Shown: one piece after another, positions 33,568 through 45,564 of the stretch
Layout: each line of letters opens with the position of its first letter
How positions within the stretch are numbered: the stretch's first letter is position 1
Source: Oenanthe sinensis
Taxonomy: Eukaryota; Streptophyta; Magnoliopsida; Apiales; Apiaceae
Assembly: GCA_028671895.1 (NCBI GenBank)
Contig: CM053802.1
Span: forward strand, 37,796,201-37,860,200
DNA: 64,000 nucleotides
Direction: 5' to 3'
Notes under the pieces: generated by a model
Seen by the model: the letters and a program-made list of their open reading frames with translations, nothing else
What the model was told of the DNA's origin: nothing
The model's database searches: none
Translations under genes and position numbers: made by a program

Positions 33568-36000
33568 ATGAGTACTCAAAGAGTTAGTAGCATTAAAATT
33601 CCACAATTTGATAAAGACAATTATAATCCGTGGAAGAGAAAGATGACCTTGTTTCTTCGAGCTGCAAATCCCAAGTACAAGGATATTTTAAAAACTGGTC
33701 TTGCTGTTCCAATAAATATCTTTCCTGAGCATATGGAAGATGGTGTACTCATTCCGCACAGACAATTTGAAAAAGATATTTCTGAGTACACTGAGACAGA
33801 AAAGGAACTGGATACATTGGACACCAGCCTGCAGTTAATTTTAGTGGAATCTCTTGATCCCGGAATGTACAATCATGTTGTTAATTGTAAAAATGCCAAA
33901 CACATCTGGGAAACGATAGAGATACTAAATGAAGGAACAGAAGAAGTAAGGGAGAACAGATTGGAAATCTTAACGTCTCAATATGAGCATTTTAGATCAA
34001 ATCCTGAAGAAGGTATCTCTGAAGTTTTTGAGAGATACAACAAGCTGATAAATGATCTAAATCTCAATGGCAAACAATATACGAAGAAGGAGATCAGTAG
34101 GAAGTTTTTGCTGACAATGCCAGTACACCTAGAGCACAGGATAACAGCCATCAGAGAGTCAAGGGACATGAATGAAATTTCTTTGGAAAGACTTTATGGC
34201 ATTCTGAAGACCTATGAGCTAGAGCAGATTCAACAGAATGAAATATATGGTACAGGCAAGGTGGTCAGCAAGTCTACAGCTCTTGTAGCAGAAGAACCAG
34301 AGTACAGAAAAGCTAAGACTGAATCTTCTTCAGTCAACATCATTGATCAGGGTATTGTTGCAGAAGTTGGTGCAACTCTAGTGAATTCAACTGATAGTGA
34401 ATTCTACTCAATGGAAGAACTTGATCAAATTGAGGATGAATCTCTGGCTCTAATTGCTAGAAAATTTGGAAATACAAGATTCAGGAGGAACCCTAGTTTC
34501 AAATTCAAGCCTATAGCAAACAGATTTCAGACAGGTGGTTCTTCTAGCTCATCCAACACAAAAGGTGGATACAAGACAGGGATGGTAGACAGAAGCAAGA
34601 TCCGTTGCTTCAACTGCAATGAAATGGGACACTTTGCAACTGATTGTAGAAAGCCCAAGCAGGAAAGAAAGAAGGATTCATATGACGAGCTCAAACAGAA
34701 ATATGACGCTCTACTGAAGAAGCATCAGGGAAAATCATACTTAGCAGCAGGAAAAAACTGGGATGATTCCGACAATGATGAAGAAGATCAAATGGGAAAT
34801 CTTGCTCTAATGGCCTCTTCTTCTGAAGGATCACAATCTCCACCTCGACAAGGAATTGAGGTAAACCCTAGCTGTCCTAAGATGTTTAAATTGATAGGTG
34901 AGAATTTAACTGATGCTAGAGATCGAATAAAAGTCTTAATTCTCGAAAACAAAGTTTTATCAGAGGAGAATTATGAATTGAAAAAGCTGAAACTTATTAA
35001 TGTTAAATTAACTGAAGATGTTGCATTTCAAGTTAATAGAGTCAACTGCTATGTTGAAATTGAAGCTTTTTTGAAAGATAAAATTGAAAAAGAAAAGGTC
35101 AGGTGTCAAGCCTATAGAACTGCTTCATTTGTTATGAAAGATCTAGTTGAACAACAAGAGATCAATCGGAAAGTTGGAATAGGTTTTGAATATAATGAAT
35201 CAGTAGGAAAGCTTAGTAACATCACCCCTTTTAAAAAGACTGCTATAGAGAGGGGTATTCCACATGTTATTAAGGACACCAAAAAACCTCTGTTCATAAC
35301 TCCTATTGCAGAACCAGTTCTTGATAGTTGTGTAATAGTGGATTATGAAATTAAATATGAAGACCTTGAAGAGAAGAAAAGAGAATAACAGACTAGGGAC
35401 ATAAAAGGAATAAATGTCCAGAAAGCTAAATATGTACCTAAAAGACCAATCGAAAATGTGAACTCTGCTAGTTCATCCACTCCTGGTTTAGGTGCTAAGA
35501 ACTTAAAGAATAATTTGAACAGACCTAACAATAAGTTTGTTAGAAGTAGGGATAATAACAACAGATGCCATTCTACTGAAAACTTTAAATCTGCTGAAAA
35601 AGTTAAAGTAGAAATTGTTAAAACTCCTACTACTGTGAATAACATGCCTGCTATTGATGTATGCCATAAACCTTGTGGTATGTTAAATTGTATGTTATGT
35701 GCTTTTAATGCTATGACTGCTTATTTCAAACGCATGACTGCTAATAAAAAGAACATGACACCGAGACAATACATCAATAATAAATTTGCTAAATCCAAGA
35801 CTGCTATTCCTTCACCTGTCAAGAAGGAAAAATATATTCCTAAGTCTAAACAAAAAATTGTTAAGACTATTTATAGGAAAGTAAGTACAGTCAAGGAGGA
35901 TGCGGCTGTTGTTCGAAAAGGATCTGTTGTCAAAGCTGACAAAGGTCAATTCTTTAAGTATGCCGGGTCCAATCAATTTTGGGCTCCGAAGATAATCTAA
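33568..36000 (+). pseudogene. gag: Element C Gag with zinc knuckle (one in-frame TAA)
   Basis: From the ATG at 33568 (MSTQRVSSIKIPQFDKDNYN) 606 codons run to TAA at 35386-35388. The same frame then continues to 36000, giving about 810 codons with one nonsense codon. The N-terminal Gag domain closely matches B (TLFLRAANPKYKDIL, IWETIEILNEGTEEVRENRL, VFERYNKLINDLNL). The zinc knuckle is CFNCNEMGHFATDC (about 34606-34647). A coiled-coil-prone region follows, then a Cys segment CGMLNCMLCAFNAMTAYF like that of B, but without B's second zinc knuckle. The tail is basic and ends FWAPKII. The gag stop (TAA, 35998-36000) is followed in the same frame by a TGA and then by pol. Confidence 0.9.
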
Positions 36001-36012
36001 TCCGTTTGATAT

Positions 36013-39000
36013 GTGCAGGGAGTTAAACAGGAAAACCGGGTTGTTTGGATCCTAGACAGCGGATCGTCAAGGCATATGACCGGAGATAGAGCCCTGCTAT
36101 CAGACGTGGTTGAAAGAGCTGGCCCAATCGTAACCTTTGGAGATAACAGCAAAGGAATGACTACGGGATATGGCAAGTTAAATACTGGAAATGTTATCAT
36201 TGAAAACGTCTCTTTGGTGGAAGGACTTAAGCACAATCTACTCAGCGTCAGTCAATTCTGTGATAAAGGTTACAAAGTGAACTTTATCAAGGAGAAGTGC
36301 TTAATAGCTCATTCTAAAGAAGACAGACTAGCCTTGCGTGGAGTAAGGAAAGGAAACTTGTACGTAGCTGATTTCAACTCGGGAACTGAAGCTGAAGCAA
36401 ACTGTTTTTATTCAAAAGCTTCATCAGAAGAAAGTTGGCTATGGCACAAGAAACTCTCACACCTGAATTTCAAAACAATGAACTCTCTAGTCAAGAGGGA
36501 TTTGGTGAGAGGACTGCCTCCGATGGAATTTACACAAGAAGGATTGTGTGAGGCATGTCAGAAAGGGAAGTCAAAAAGAGCAACTCACAAAGGCACAGAC
36601 ACTACATATATTATTGAACCACTGCAGCTGCTTCATATGGATTTATTTGGTCCAGTAAATATTCTGTCTATGTCAAGGAAGAGATATGCCTTAGTGATTG
36701 TAGATGACTTCACAAAGTACACGTGAGTTTTATTCTTGAACTCTAAGGATGAAACTCCACAGTTGGTGATTGATCATGTAAAATTGATTGAGTTAGATTC
36801 AAAGCTACCTGTCCGGGCAATCAGATCAGATAATGGAACAGAATTCAAGAATGAAATTCTAAATAGCTTCTGCTCAGACAAAGGGATAACAAGACAATTC
36901 TCAGCGCCAAGAACTCCGCAACAGAATGGAGTAGTAGAAAGGAAGAATCGAACCTTGATTGAAGCTGCAAGAACAATGTTAAGTGAATCAAGGTTGCCTA
37001 TCTACTTCTGGGCTGAAGCAGTGAACACAGCTTGTTATACCCAGAATCGAACTTTAATCAACAAGGATCATATGAAGACGCCCTACGAATTAATGGCTAG
37101 CAAGAAACCAACACTCAAATACTTTCATATATTTGGAGCCAAATGTTTTGTGCTAAAAGATGGAGATGAACATCGTGGCAAATTCGAGGTCAAGGCACAT
37201 GAAGCAATTTTTGTCGGCTACTCAAAAAGAGCATATAGGGTGTACATAATTGATCAGCACCAAGTAAAAGAAAGTGTCAACGTATCATTTGACGACACTA
37301 AACTCCCAAGCATCCAAACTGAAGATCCTTCTGAGTCATTAAAATTTGACAATCATCCAGACTCAGATTCGGATAATGAAGAAGAGCTTGAGGTTGCAAC
37401 AGGAAATGATGATGACAACAATGATGGTAATGATCTAGGTAATAGTGGTGGAAACAATGGCAACACTAGAAATACTACTAATACTAGTGGTGGATCAACA
37501 AGTCATCCAGGCAGCAACTCAGGGGGAGATAAAGGATCAACTGGCACAACACAACATCACAATGAATATAGAGGCGAATCATCAAGATCAAATCTACCAA
37601 GGGAAAGGAAATGGAGCAAAGATCATCCCTTTGAATTGATCATAGGTGATCCAGATGTTGGTGTTAGAACCAGAAGTGCAACTTCAAATGAATGTTTATT
37701 TTCGGTTTTTCTATCTCAAGAAGAACCAAAGAAAATTGAAGATGCTCTAACTGATCCAGATTGGGTTCTTGCCATGCAAGAAGAACTCAATCAGTTCGAA
37801 AGGCAAGAAGTATGGACACTGGTACCCAGGCCTAAAGATAGATCTGTTATTGGCACGAAATGGGTATACAGGAACAAGTTAGACGGTGATGGCATTGTTA
37901 CAAGGAACAAGGCCAGACTGGTGGCAAAGGGTTACTCCCAGGAAGAGGGAATTGATTATGATGAGACCTACGCACCAGTTGCAAGACTTGAAGCCATCAG
38001 AATATTTCTGGCATTCGCGGCACATTCCAATTTTAAAGTCTATCAAATGGATGTGAAGAGTGCATTTCTGAATGGAAAGATAGAAGAGGAAGTATATGTG
38101 GAACAACCCCCTGGCTTTGAAAATCCAGAGTTTGCTGATTTTGTATACTTCTTATTCAAAGCCCTCTATGGACTCAAGCAAGCACCAAGGACATGGTATG
38201 ACACACTCTCTCAGTTTTTATTTGAAAACGGTTTTACTAGAGGTGTCATAGATAAAACTCTCTTTTACAAATTACATGATAAAGATATGATATTTGTCCA
38301 AGTTTATGTTGACGATATTATATTTGGTTCTACTAATGAAAACTTGTGCAAGAGATTTGCTAAGTTAATGCAGAGTAGGTATGAAATGAGCATGATGGGT
38401 GAGCTGTCATTCTTCCTTGGATTGCAAGTAAAGCAGATGGAAGATGGGATTTTTATTTGCCAATCAAAGTACGTAAGGGATCTTCTAAGGAAATACAATC
38501 TAGAAGATTCTTCACCGGCAAAAACCCCTATGCCAACAGCCACAAAGCTTGACAAAGATGAAACTGGTAAGAAGGTTGACATCACAAGCTATAGAGGTAT
38601 GATAGGCTCATTATTATATCTAACTGCTAGTAGACCCGATATAATGTTTGCAACATGCTTATGTGCAAGGTTTCAAACTGACCCTAGAGAATCTCATCTT
38701 ATAGCTGTTAAAAGAATTTTTAGATATCTGAAGGGTACATCGAATCTTGGAATTTGGTACCCTAAAGGTACAGGTTTTGAACTAATAGGCTATACAGATT
38801 CAGATTATGCAGGATGCAGGATGGACAGGAAAAGTACATCTGGAAGTTGTCAGTTTCTAGGACGACGGTTGATTTCCTGGTACAGTAAGAAACAGCACAC
38901 AGTATCTACCTCGACAGTCGAAGCAGAATATATTGCGGCAGGTAGTTGTGCACAAATCTTGTGGATAAAGAATCAGCTGAATGATTATGGACTTGCGCTA

Positions 39001-39246
39001 TCTAAAATTCCAATACTTTGCGACAACACAAGTGCCATAGCTATTTCCAATAATCCTGTACAACATTCAAGGACCAAGCACATAGACATAAGGTATCATT
39101 TTATCCAAGAACATGTCATGAACGGAACTGTGGTGTTACATTTTGTACCCACAGAAGATCAAATTGCCGACATCTTCACGAAACCACTTGATGAATCCAC
39201 TTTCTCTAAGTTGGTTAGTGAGTTAGGGATGTTAAACATGAACTAA
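36013..39246 (+). pseudogene. pol: Element C Pol: protease, integrase, reverse transcriptase, RNase H (one TGA)
   Basis: A frame of 1078 codons broken once by TGA at 36724-36726, in the integrase sequence FTKYT-stop-VLF. B has Trp there, so TGG-to-TGA is likely. Protease WILDSGSSRHMTGD; zinc region WHKKLSHLN ... CEACQKGK with all four ligands present; integrase D,D,E at HMDLFGPVN, SDNGTEF (about 36825) and QQNGVVERKNRTL. Reverse transcriptase: GTKWVYRNK, YQMDVKSAFLNGKIEEEVY, ALYGLKQAPRTWY, YVDDI at about 38305. RNase H: TDSDYAGC, STVEAEYIAAG, CDNTSAI, KHIDIRYHFIQE. The end, LSELGMLNMN, matches B. Homology begins at CAG/GGA near 36019. Apart from the one stop, all catalytic residues I checked are present. 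Confidence 0.93.
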
Positions 39247-39720
39247 TTATTGCATGTTGTTTTAAATTGCATATTTATTTTGAAGCACTGTAAATACACT
39301 GTATATATTCCTTAAAAATTTATCAAAAACAAACAAACAAATTGAAAAAGAAAACTCAAAAAGATTTTCCTTATTTTGTACAGTTGTTATTTCATTGGCA
39401 TCTTTACTGTAAATATTGTTTATTATAATTGTTTTCCAACAATTGGCATATATTTTATATATATATATATATAAGTATATATAGTGTTATTTGTTTTTCA
39501 ACTTTGACATCCTTATCTTTATTATTTTTATATATATACATAAAAATAAGCTGATTATTTCGCGTCTCTTTTGAGAAGTAGGAAAGATATATGAGCTTGA
39601 TCATCCAATTGTTTCTAATAGTTAGATCCCAAACATTGGCATCAATCTCTATCCAAGATCTTAGAACCAAACACACAAACACAATCACATCCGTCTCTCT
39701 AACCATTAAACAGAATACCT
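39247..39720. other. Non-coding spacer after element C pol
   Basis: AT-rich, with a TA run near 39457-39472. I see no gene. It corresponds in position to the pol/third-ORF spacer of B but lacks the B motif array. Confidence 0.6.
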
Positions 39721-40600
39721 AATTGCTAAGAATGAGGGAGTCAATGCCTTGAGTGCATTTGATAAGGTTGGTAATGTGAGGGAACCAACAGCTCTGTCTC
39801 CAGAAAGGTGATTCAAATACATATAAACTGAGACAACTGTTAGCTCATCTGTGTTCTCTCAAAAGGATACAGACTTGGAAAAGGCAAAACTGTTACTAGG
39901 TTCATTCTCTCAACAGAGTGAGCCTATTGAATTCAGCCTGTCAGCCAAGGCTATCAGCAAAGAGTTAATTTCATCTGACATTTTTCAAGAAACCACAAAT
40001 ATTGTCTTATTTTTAGGGACAACAATGGACCAACTCAATTAGCATTTTGGACCAACAATTTAAGAATTTACTTGGGACCAAAATGGACCAAGAAAGAACA
40101 ATTGAAATGTCACAGGAAGGATGAATTGACGGTAGCAATTTTTCTAAACTTCCATATCAAGGAAGGAAGAATGATTGATGATTCTGACTGAGTCAAAATG
40201 CCTTCACAGGCGTCAGGAGGAAACTTGGATCATTTGCTACATTATAGATCCTTGTCTCCCTCCCCAGATGGAACATATCTGGATTCCTAACGGAATAGAT
40301 CATCTAAGATGATCAGCAACTCACTGAATCTATTTCTGAAGCAATTCAGTTTTTCAAAGTCAAAATGTTTTTATAGATTCAATTGAGGACGGGGATTTGC
40401 GAAATCCCATTGCACCACCAGTGACCTCTCTTGAAGGGGCTATGGTGATCTTTCTTGCAGGTACAAAAGGCTGAGTCATCCGTACTGAGAGAGATATAGT
40501 GATGTGAGAAAAGAGTGAAACACAAGTAAGGAAGAGTGAAAATATATATTCTATGAGTGAAACACTTAGAGAGTATATGAGCGAAACACTTGTGAGGAAC
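39721..40600 (+). pseudogene. Relic of the third ORF in element C
   Basis: The stretch at 39851-40042 encodes FSQKDTDLEKAK, then SFSQQSEPIEFSLSAKA. This aligns with IPSQKDIELKKAN and TSSQQGEPIEIRPSARA in the low-complexity part of the B third ORF (near 11510-11610). Upstream and downstream, similarity fades into stops and short GTGAAACAC repeats (40515-40590) reminiscent of the B segment encoding RVSETPTER. The N-terminal globular domain and C-terminal region seen in B are not found, so most of the ORF is deleted or decayed. C would need the product from another copy if it is required at all. Confidence 0.6.
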
Positions 40601-40730
40601 ACAAAGTAAAATCACACACTAGCACACTTACCGAATCCCTTTCCCCATTCCCTGTTACAGATTTCAAATGTTACTTAACCAAGGTGGAAATTTCTTCAGA
40701 AAAGGACCAACAATTGTTACCTATCTACAA

Positions 40731-41386
40731 TTGGGGGAGAATTATTAAGAGGATTACTCAACTAAGGGGGAGAATTATTAAGAGGATTACTCCAAAATGT
40801 TAAAGTGTTCAACTAAGGGGGAGTAGATCAAAAGGGGAGAAGTAAACAAAGGCTTTTGCCAGAAGAGGATTACTCAATTGTTGAACAAGAAAAAGGGGTA
40901 TATAACAACATGCTTGGATTCTATTCCATTTGATTTTAGAAGATTCTTGTAAATATGATTAACCGGATTTTCTAAAATGCATAACATGTCATAGTTTGCA
41001 TTTTTTATATCTGCGATGGTTTAATGCTGTATGTATGCCATGTTTGTTACCTCTATTAAAATGGTTGGATAATTCAAGTAAGGGGAAATTGAATTCACCT
41101 TGGAAGAGAAGGGAAGACAGGAGTTGGAGAAATAGAGGAGAAGTGGTAAGAAGAGAACATACATCATCTCTGACATCCTAAGGGGGAGTAGTGATGAGTC
41201 TGAGAAATGAAGATAATACTACATGTATAATATCTTCAGTGCTAGAAATCTGGAAATGTATTATATGATCCAGAGAACAATTTATTTACTTACAGTTCTT
41301 AAATGTCATATTAGTTTCTTAGTTGTTAGTTGAGTTATCCTCTAGGAATTTGTGTGTTAAATGTTTAACAACAAATAGGGGGAGAT
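40731..41386 (+). promoter_or_regulatory. Multiple polypurine tracts upstream of the 3' LTR of element C
   Basis: Purine runs of the same form occur in series: TTGGGGGAGAATT (about 40731), AAGGGGGAGAATT (about 40767), AAGGGGGAGTAGA (about 40817), AAAAGGGGAGAAG (about 40831), AAGGGGGAGTAGT (about 41180), and the functional TAGGGGGAGAT at 41376-41386 against the LTR. Repeated polypurine tracts are a recognised Sirevirus trait. The conserved box AGTTGAGTTATCCTCT lies at about 41330. Confidence 0.8.
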
Positions 41387-43124
41387 TGAAAGGCATATGT
41401 CAAGGCCTATTTGTAATTAGTAGATGACAACTCAACTCATGTAAGAAATTAAAGTAAGTAATAAATTCTGAGGATGGAATCAAATCGAAGAATGTCAACT
41501 AGACACAAAGAATCAACTTGTCAGAAGAATTATAATGAAGTTGATACTCTACACCGGAAGAAGTTCATTTATATGTTCAAGCGTCGGAGAAAAATAGAGA
41601 AGCAGTTGTTCAGAAGATTCAGAAGATTCTAAGTGGCTACTACAGAAGATTCCAGAAGAAGAATGAAGACAGTGAAGTAGAAGAAGAACAGAAGACCACA
41701 GCTTAATGTTAAAGATGAAGAATATTTATTATAGTATGACATAAATGAACCAGACAGTACATTTGTGTGTCAACTAAAATAATAAATATTCATCATCTAG
41801 CTCAAGTGGTTTTATGACAAAAGAGACAACGAAGACTGGAAGACTTCAAGACTGATAGCACGGTAATACAAGACGAAATAGTATTTTAATTCTACTATCA
41901 AATGTTAATTGATTATTTAATTTATCTAATTAAATTAATTCAAGTTGAATTTAATTTAATTTGTAAATTAACTAATTAATTTAAGTAGAATTAATTTATT
42001 ATAAAAGATATGACTTAATATGACTTTTAATATAATTCAAATGACTAATAAATAAGTCATACCGACTGTTTTTTAATAAGTCATACCGAATTATATTAAT
42101 AAAAGTCATACCGAAGCTGTTAAAGAAAAGTCATACCGGAGCAGCCGACTGATAAGTCATACCGAAGCTGTTAAAGAAAAGTCATACCGAGCAGAAAACA
42201 AAGGTCATACCGAACAATTCAAATAAGTCATACCGAGAAAATTCAAAGGGCTGTTGAAAGAAGTCATACTGATTTTATTTAATTAAAAAGTCATACCGAC
42301 CTTTTTAATTAATTAAAATAAGTCATACCGAGCTATTCAAGTTAAAAGGTCATACCGGAGCTTATTCCAAAAGTCATACCGAGTTTATTTAATTAAAAAG
42401 TCATACTGACTTTTTTAATTAATTAAAAAAAAAGTCATACCGAGCTCTGCCGACCTTCCTTTTTAATAAGTCATACCGAGCTTATTAAAGAAAAGTCATA
42501 CCGAATTTTCTGTGCTCAAAAGGTCATACTGAACCTATTTTGTTTAATTAAAATAAGTCATACCGAGTTATTTTAATTAGATAAAATCTGAATATGACTT
42601 TAAATAAGTCATACCGAGATTCAGTAAATCATACCGACCATTCAGAAGTCATACCCAGTTTTTAAATGTCATACAAGGGTTAAAATAAGTCATACAGACT
42701 TATTTTCTTGAAATTAAGTCATACTGAAAAAGGTCATAGCAGCCTTTTTCATTCTCTATAAATATGAGATCAGCTCTTCATTTTTCAGAGTTCAGTTGTT
42801 AGAAGTTAAGAAAATCAGATCAAATTCAGTAATTTATCTGCATTGTAATATTCACAGATTTCTGTGCTGAGTTTGAATATAATTGATTAAACACGAACAC
42901 TTCATGTCGAATTCGTTCTAGACTTTTTATCAATTATATAACAGTTTTCTAAATATTAATTTTGTAATACTAATCAAGTTAAAATTATATCTTTCACTTG
43001 AACAGTATTTCATTCTAATTAATATTTCGCGAGTAATTAAAATAATATTTTTAAACCAAATTATTCCGCGATTAATTTTCAGATATTGTATTCAACCCCT
43101 CTTCTACAATATCAGGGACCAACA
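41387..43124 (+). repeat. 3' LTR of element C (1738 bp)
   Basis: Same length as the 5' LTR and nearly identical. It starts TGAAAGGCATATG after the polypurine tract and ends GGGACCAACA before the TAATA duplication. Visible differences from the 5' copy include ACTGTTTTTTAA for ACTGTTTATTAA, CAGTAAATC for CAGTAAGTC, and CCCCTC for CCCCCC. Confidence 0.96.
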
Positions 43125-43319
43125 TAATATATATGTGTGTAACTTTTGTGCTGACTTAGAGGTGTTATAAATGTGGCTTTTGTTGTAAATACAGTAATAT
43201 TTTATTAACAACGAGAGTATGACAAGTTAGATGTTTGTGTGTGGGTTCCTAATATAACGTCATTCTTATAGTAATATAGTTTATAGGATTTACAAGTTTA
43301 ATGTTAAGTAAATGTGAAA

Positions 43320-43825
43320 TTTAGTCATTGGAACTAAGCTAAATTTTCTTTAACAACAAGTATTTAAAAAAAATGAACAAACTGCAATTTGATCATTTTA
43401 AATAATGAATAAATTGTGTAACCAACTATTTAAAAACTAAATAAATAAAGGAAAATTTTATCATTTTAAACAATTAAAATAAGTGATACGATTTAACCGT
43501 CTCACAAATAATAAATAACGAACAAAGTATATCATCATATAAATATCTTAGCAACAAAGTTTAATTTTGTCATTTTAAATAAAGAAAAAAATATTTAACC
43601 AACTATTTAAAAAAGTAATTATAAAGGGTAATTTAATCATTAAAAGTAATGAATAAAAGTGTTATGATTTAAATATCTCACAAACAAAGATGAATTTAGT
43701 TATTTTAAATAATTAATAAAATATGTCATCATTTAAATATCTTACCAACAAACTACTTAGTCATTTTCAACAATGAATAAAATATTTCAATATTTAAATG
43801 TCTCACCAATCCCCTTATTAGATAA
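43320..43825. repeat. Diverged AT-rich minisatellite (unit about 75-95 bp)
   Basis: A degenerate unit recurs about five or six times. Its order is: GTCATTTTAAATAATGAATAAAAT, then an ATTTAAC-type segment, then AAATATCTCACCAACAAA. Copies start near 43325, 43390, 43465, 43570, 43635, 43695 and 43755. No gene lies within it. Confidence 0.6.
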
Positions 43826-43872
43826 AATCACATATAACAATATTCAAATATTTCAACTTTGATAATATCATA

Positions 43873-43873
<1 letters not shown>

Positions 43874-43921
<48 letters not shown>
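43874..43921. repeat. TA dinucleotide microsatellite
   Basis: About 24 consecutive TA units. Simple repeat; no gene. Confidence 0.95.
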
Positions 43922-43924
<3 letters not shown>

Positions 43925-45564
43925 TAGGATTGTAGTGTTTTAATTAAATTTGGATGAGTTTTTATGTATAATTTCTTATTAAATATTTGAAAATTCACAA
44001 TTTAAATGGCGAGACATTAAATGGTGAAGTATTTTATTTATGAACTGAAATTATTGAATTAAAATATTCTCGTTTTTTATTATTTTTTAGAAAAATATTG
44101 AGAATGTGAATCTATAACAATGTGTAATGATTGGCAACGAAAGAGGTAGGTTGAGATAGAGTAAATGAATAAGGATAAAGGTAATATTGCCTTTAAACTT
44201 GAATAAATTGTCTCACGATTTAATTGTCTTAAGATTAAATTATCTCATCCTTGGCTCTAACTATATACTTTAAGTTTTATGTTTTTATTATTAATTCTTC
44301 TAGCAAATGTATTATATATTCGTTAACTTCCTTTAATATTATTTCAAGATCTAACAAAATGATATATATAGTGCTTAAAGTGGTTTAAACGAGTTCCACT
44401 GAAGATCAGATATTTGCTTGATAGTTTTTTGTGAGAATAATGGATACTTTGAGATATTACCCAATATATATTTTTCTGTCCACACGAGATAAATAAACAC
44501 ATATTATGTGTATGATTCAAAATACATGAGGTGGTCAAGTGTTAAGAAGATGTATAAGTCGGTGGTTTGTACAATTTCATTCCCAAACAATAATTTTTTC
44601 AATAAACAACAAAAAAGACTAAGTTAGTCATTTCAAATCAATAATAAATTCACATATTTAAAATGATAAAAAATTATCAAGATCTGTAATATTATTCTAT
44701 CTACAAGACACAACTCACATACGCACGCATATATTATGATTATGATATGAAACACATGTGATAAATTGATATGGTGATAAAAATTAAACATATTTAATTT
44801 TGTAATTAGACCCAAGTTCAATTTCTTTCAACAAAATATTTTTCCAATAAACAATAAAAAATGAAAATTGGTTATTTCACATCATGAATACAGGTCTCAT
44901 TAAAATCTCTCCACAAAACCCCTTCTTGGGTCATTATATATTGAAGAAATGATATTATGACTATTTTCTTTAATATAATTAGAAGAATAATAAATTTCCT
45001 AGACTGAAATTAATCATTATGTGGAAAACAAAAGAATTCAAAAAATATATAACGTAAAAACATAAGACATTTGACCATCAATGTTTGAAATTAGTGAAAA
45101 TTATTTTTATGTATCAAGGAAGTTCATCTTTTTTTAGCATGGATCGTGAAACTAGTGAAATTTTTTAATATAAATTTTGAGCCTCAGAGTTTTTAAATTT
45201 TAATTTCACCACTATTTTTTTTAAGGTGGTTAAAGAATCAAACAAAGTAAAAAAAAATATCAATATGATATCTATACTTTGCTAGCATGATAATGATATC
45301 AAATCTTAGTTTAAACCGAAAAAATCTTTTGAATGTATTAGGTATATAAAGTGGAAGCTGAATTACCTAAAAACATTTCATATTACATCAGAGTCTGAAA
45401 TAAAACTGACATGAAAGTCGTTGAGGACAATTTTCGAGTTTATGTAATCCAATATGTTTGCTTCTTGCTATATTTCTCCTAGCTAACAGTTTTCTCTAGC
45501 ATATATGGAAGTTATGTGATTGACGATACTTTCTTCCTGTAAATATTACTCACAACTGGTTTCT

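Larger units (their letters stand above)
31622..43124 (+). mobile_element. Element C: complete 11.5 kb Sirevirus-like Ty1/copia retrotransposon
   Basis: Two 1738-bp LTRs (31622-33359 and 41387-43124) flank a primer site, gag, pol, a third-ORF relic and a polypurine tract. The target duplication TAATA is at 31617-31621 and 43125-43129. By eye the LTRs differ at only about five positions (about 0.3%), so this is the youngest datable insertion in the window. Even so, gag and pol each carry a nonsense codon, so the copy was probably already defective or was mutated soon after insertion. Confidence 0.96.
43130..45564. other. Intergenic DNA downstream of RABH1
   Basis: Strongly AT-rich with no supported gene. 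It contains a diverged tandem repeat (43320-43825) and a TA microsatellite (43874-43921), both listed separately. Sequence just below 45565 would hold the RABH1 3' UTR and polyadenylation site; I cannot place them precisely. Confidence 0.6.
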
